Of a stretch of 64,000 bases of DNA, positions 62,108 to 64,000 are shown piece by piece (the stretch's first letter is position 1; each line of letters starts with the position of its first letter). Made by a program: the position numbers and the translations under genes. Origin of the DNA: Streptomyces sp. NBC_00878 (GTDB taxonomy: Bacteria; Actinomycetota; Actinomycetes; Streptomycetales; Streptomycetaceae); the NCBI RefSeq assembly GCF_026341515.1, contig NZ_JAPEOK010000001.1, positions 9,052,001 through 9,116,000 on the forward strand. The letters are read 5' to 3'. The notes under the pieces are model-generated. The model had not been told where the DNA came from, ran no database searches, and was given only the letters and a program-made list of their open reading frames with translations.

Positions 62108-63538
62108 GTGAACGAGCAGTCCCGTCGGCCCCGGCAGCAGGGCAAGCCGTACCGTCGTCCCAAGAAGGACCCCGTGCGGATGCTTGCCTTCGAGGCGTTG
62201 CGGGCGGTGGACGAGAGGGACGCGTACGCGAATCTCGTGCTGCCGCCGCTGCTGCGGAAGGCGCGGGAGAAGGAGGGCTTCGACGGGCGGGACGCGGCGC
62301 TGGCCACGGAGCTGGTGTACGGGACGCTGCGTCGGCAGGGGACGTACGACGCCGTCATCTCCGCGTGTGTCGACCGGCCGTTGCGCGAGGTCGACCCGCC
62401 GGTCTTGGACGTGCTGAGCCTTGGCGCGCATCAGTTGCTCGGGACGCGGATTCCGACGCACGCCGCCGTGTCCGCGTCGGTCGACCTGGCGCGGGTCGTG
62501 CTCGGGGACGGGCGGGCGAAGTTCGTCAACGCCGTGCTGCGGAAGATCGCGCAGCATGACCTGGACGGCTGGCTGGAGCTGGTCGCGCCGCCCTACGACG
62601 ACGATCCCGAGGATCATCTTGCCGTCGTGCATTCGCATCCGCGATGGGTCGTCTCGGCGTTGTGGGACTCGTTGGGAGGCGGGCGAGCCGGGATCGAGGA
62701 CCTGCTCGAAGCCGACAACGAACGGCCCGAGGTGACCCTCGTTGCCCGGCCGGGGCGCTCCACCGCCGGTGAACTCCTCGGCGTTCTCGGGGAGGAGAGC
62801 GCGCTGCCGGGGCGCTGGTCGCCGTACGCCGTGCGGCTGTCCGAGGGGGGCGAGCCGGGCGCCATCGACGCCGTACGCGAAGGGCGGGCCGGGGTGCAGG
62901 ACGAGGGCAGCCAGCTCGTGGCGCTCGCCCTCGCCAACGCGCCCGTTGACGGACCGGACAAGGCATGGCTCGACGGCTGCGCCGGACCCGGTGGCAAGGC
63001 GGCCATGCTCGCGGGACTAGCCGCCGAGCGCGGGGCCGTGTTGCTCGCCTCCGAGAAGCAGCCGCACCGGGCCGGGCTGGTCGCGAAGGCCCTCGCCGGG
63101 AACCCCGGGCCGTACCAGGTCATCGCCGCCGACGGGACGCGGCCGCCGTGGCGTTCGGGGACCTTCGACCGCGTACTGATGGACGTGCCCTGCACGGGGC
63201 TGGGCGCACTGCGTCGTCGCCCCGAGGCCCGCTGGCGGCGGCGCCCCGACGACCTGGACGGGTTCGCGCCGTTGCAGCGCGGGCTGCTGCGCACGGCGCT
63301 CGACTCGGTGCGGGTCGGCGGGGTTGTCGGGTACGCCACCTGCTCGCCGCACCTCGCCGAGACGCGGGCCGTGGTCGACGACGTGCTCAAGCAGCACGGC
63401 GGCTCGGCCGAACTCCTCGACGCCCGCCCGCTCTTCCCGGGCGTACCGGCGCTGGGCGACGGCCCCGACGTACAGCTGTGGCCGCATCTGCACGGGACGG
63501 ACGCCATGTATCTGGCGCTGATCCGCAGGACGGGCTGA
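62108..63538 (+). CDS. rsmB: 16S rRNA m5C967 methyltransferase RsmB
   Basis: 476 residues: N-terminal NusB-like RNA-binding domain (VRMLAFEALRAVDERDAYANLVLPPLL) and C-terminal SAM-dependent domain with PGGKAAMLAG, catalytic motif MDVPCTGLGALRRRPEARWRR and YATCSPHLAET (two Cys). GTG 62108 follows AAGGAG. Codon use is G-rich. The downstream tandem repeat sits right after the stop. Confidence 0.95.
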   Translation: MNEQSRRPRQQGKPYRRPKKDPVRMLAFEALRAVDERDAYANLVLPPLLRKAREKEGFDGRDAALATELVYGTLRRQGTYDAVISACVDRPLREVDPPVLDVLSLGAHQLLGTRIPTHAAVSASVDLARVVLGDGRAKFVNAVLRKIAQHDLDGWLELVAPPYDDDPEDHLAVVHSHPRWVVSALWDSLGGGRAGIEDLLEADNERPEVTLVARPGRSTAGELLGVLGEESALPGRWSPYAVRLSEGGEPGAIDAVREGRAGVQDEGSQLVALALANAPVDGPDKAWLDGCAGPGGKAAMLAGLAAERGAVLLASEKQPHRAGLVAKALAGNPGPYQVIAADGTRPPWRSGTFDRVLMDVPCTGLGALRRRPEARWRRRPDDLDGFAPLQRGLLRTALDSVRVGGVVGYATCSPHLAETRAVVDDVLKQHGGSAELLDARPLFPGVPALGDGPDVQLWPHLHGTDAMYLALIRRTG

Positions 63539-63566
63539 GGCTCGGCCGTCAGGCCAGACTCAGCTT

Positions 63567-63720
63567 GTGGGCCATCGCTTGTGGGCCATCGCTTGTGGGC
63601 CATCGCTTGTGGGCCATCGCTTGTGGGCCATCGCTTGTGGGCCATCGCTTGTGGGCCATCGCTTGTGGGCCATCGCTTGTGGGCCATCGCTTGTGGGCCA
63701 TCGCCTGTGGGCGATGGCCG
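63567..63720. repeat. 14-bp tandem repeat, ten copies plus one degenerate
   Basis: Unit GTGGGCCATCGCTT repeated exactly from 63567; the tenth copy (63693) has one change and the eleventh (63707-63720) is degenerate. Lies between convergent rsmB and the MMPL gene. Confidence 0.95.
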
Positions 63721-63739
63721 GCTTGCGTCGGCGGTTGGG

Positions 63740-64000
63740 CTAGTCCGGCGGGGCTCCCGGACTCGATGCCGGTTCCGGAGAGCCGGGGCCGGTGCCGGTG
63801 GTCGTTGGCGGGCCCGCCGTGCCCCCGTCCTCGTGGGCCAGCCGGTTTGGCCACCACACCTTCGGGCCCACGTCCAGGAACAGGGACGGGACGAGCACCG
63901 AGCGGACGATGAACGTGTCCAGCAGCACGCCCAGGGCGACCGCGAAGCCGATTTCGGCGAAGGCGACCATGGGGAGCGTGCCGAGGGCGGCGAAGGTTCC
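63740..64000 (-). CDS. MMPL family (RND-type) transporter, C-terminal end
   Basis: The gene runs off the window on the minus strand. The visible 86 residues are its C terminus: a last membrane segment (MVAFAEIGFAVALGVLLDTFIVRSVLVPSLFLDVG), the conserved KVWWPNRLA end motif of MMPL permeases, and a Pro/Gly/Ser-rich tail (GPGSPEPASSPGAPPD). These proteins export lipids or drugs; substrate unknown. Confidence 0.85.
   Translation of the reverse strand, partial: GTFAALGTLPMVAFAEIGFAVALGVLLDTFIVRSVLVPSLFLDVGPKVWWPNRLAHEDGGTAGPPTTTGTGPGSPEPASSPGAPPD

Noticed and set aside
63567..63720. CRISPR array
   Set aside because: The 14-bp units abut directly without spacers and no cas genes are near; it is a simple tandem repeat.

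Overview
The window is a high-GC, gene-dense chromosomal core segment of an actinomycete, almost certainly a Streptomyces. Reasons: strong G/C third positions, many GTG starts, start/stop overlaps of the ATGA/GTGA type, a textbook BldD regulator with its c-di-GMP signature, sIHF, phosphatidylinositol-mannoside genes, and gene order that, as I recall it, follows the S. coelicolor block from about SCO1528 to SCO1472.

Layout. 1-4020: 3' part of an EF-G-like factor (minus strand), then the PIM operon (PIP synthase, acyltransferase, PimA mannosyltransferase). 4021-5703: repeat-rich stretch with two small unknown proteins. 5704-10749: pdxS-pdxT (vitamin B6), YebC-family regulator, ruvC-ruvA-ruvB. 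10797-17726: yajC-secD-secF (protein export), apt, relA (ppGpp). 17780-20068: perfect 26-bp palindromic terminator, then two minus-strand genes (DUF349 protein, secreted or anchored cyclophilin). 20238-25538: metallo-hydrolase, hisS, VKOR, rarA, rpsD with a long structured leader. 25572-28063: the only clearly accessory or decaying locus, a minus-strand AfsR/LuxR-like ATPase gene broken by indels in a tandem repeat, loss of its middle, and a 239-bp MITE with 26-bp terminal inverted repeats. 28233-32179: two small membrane proteins, alaS, ruvX. 32303-38289: mltG and the shikimate cluster aroE-aroC-aroK-aroB. 38578-41855: P-loop kinase-like protein, M24 peptidase homologue, efp, nusB. 42148-53075: divergent bldD / pyr operon (pyrR-pyrB-pyrC-PH-like membrane protein-carA-carB-pyrD-pyrF). 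53332-57359: sIHF, gmk, rpoZ, coaBC, metK. 57565-63538: priA, a small HTH protein (minus), fmt, a hairpin-rich spacer that may be an IS200/IS605 relic, rsmB. 63567-64000: ten-copy 14-bp tandem repeat and the 3' end of an MMPL transporter gene.

How the genes work together: most are housekeeping (translation, nucleotide synthesis, export, recombination, cofactors) but several development and stress regulators are embedded: RelA (ppGpp), omega (rpoZ), BldD (c-di-GMP-controlled repressor of sporulation genes) and sIHF (nucleoid). The pyrimidine operon appears to be regulated at the RNA level by PyrR: a PyrR-type hairpin overlaps the pyrR Shine-Dalgarno. A perfect match to the BldD box lies upstream of bldD, in the bldD-pyrR spacer.

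No convincing wholly new multi-gene system was seen. The items most worth a second look are the MITE and frameshifted AfsR-like locus, the PyrR and BldD control sites, the rpsD leader, an inverted-repeat operator candidate next to the small HTH gene, the M24 protein with altered metal ligands, the fmt-rsmB spacer, and several tandem-repeat arrays. No tRNA, rRNA, CRISPR array or intact transposase gene was found by eye.
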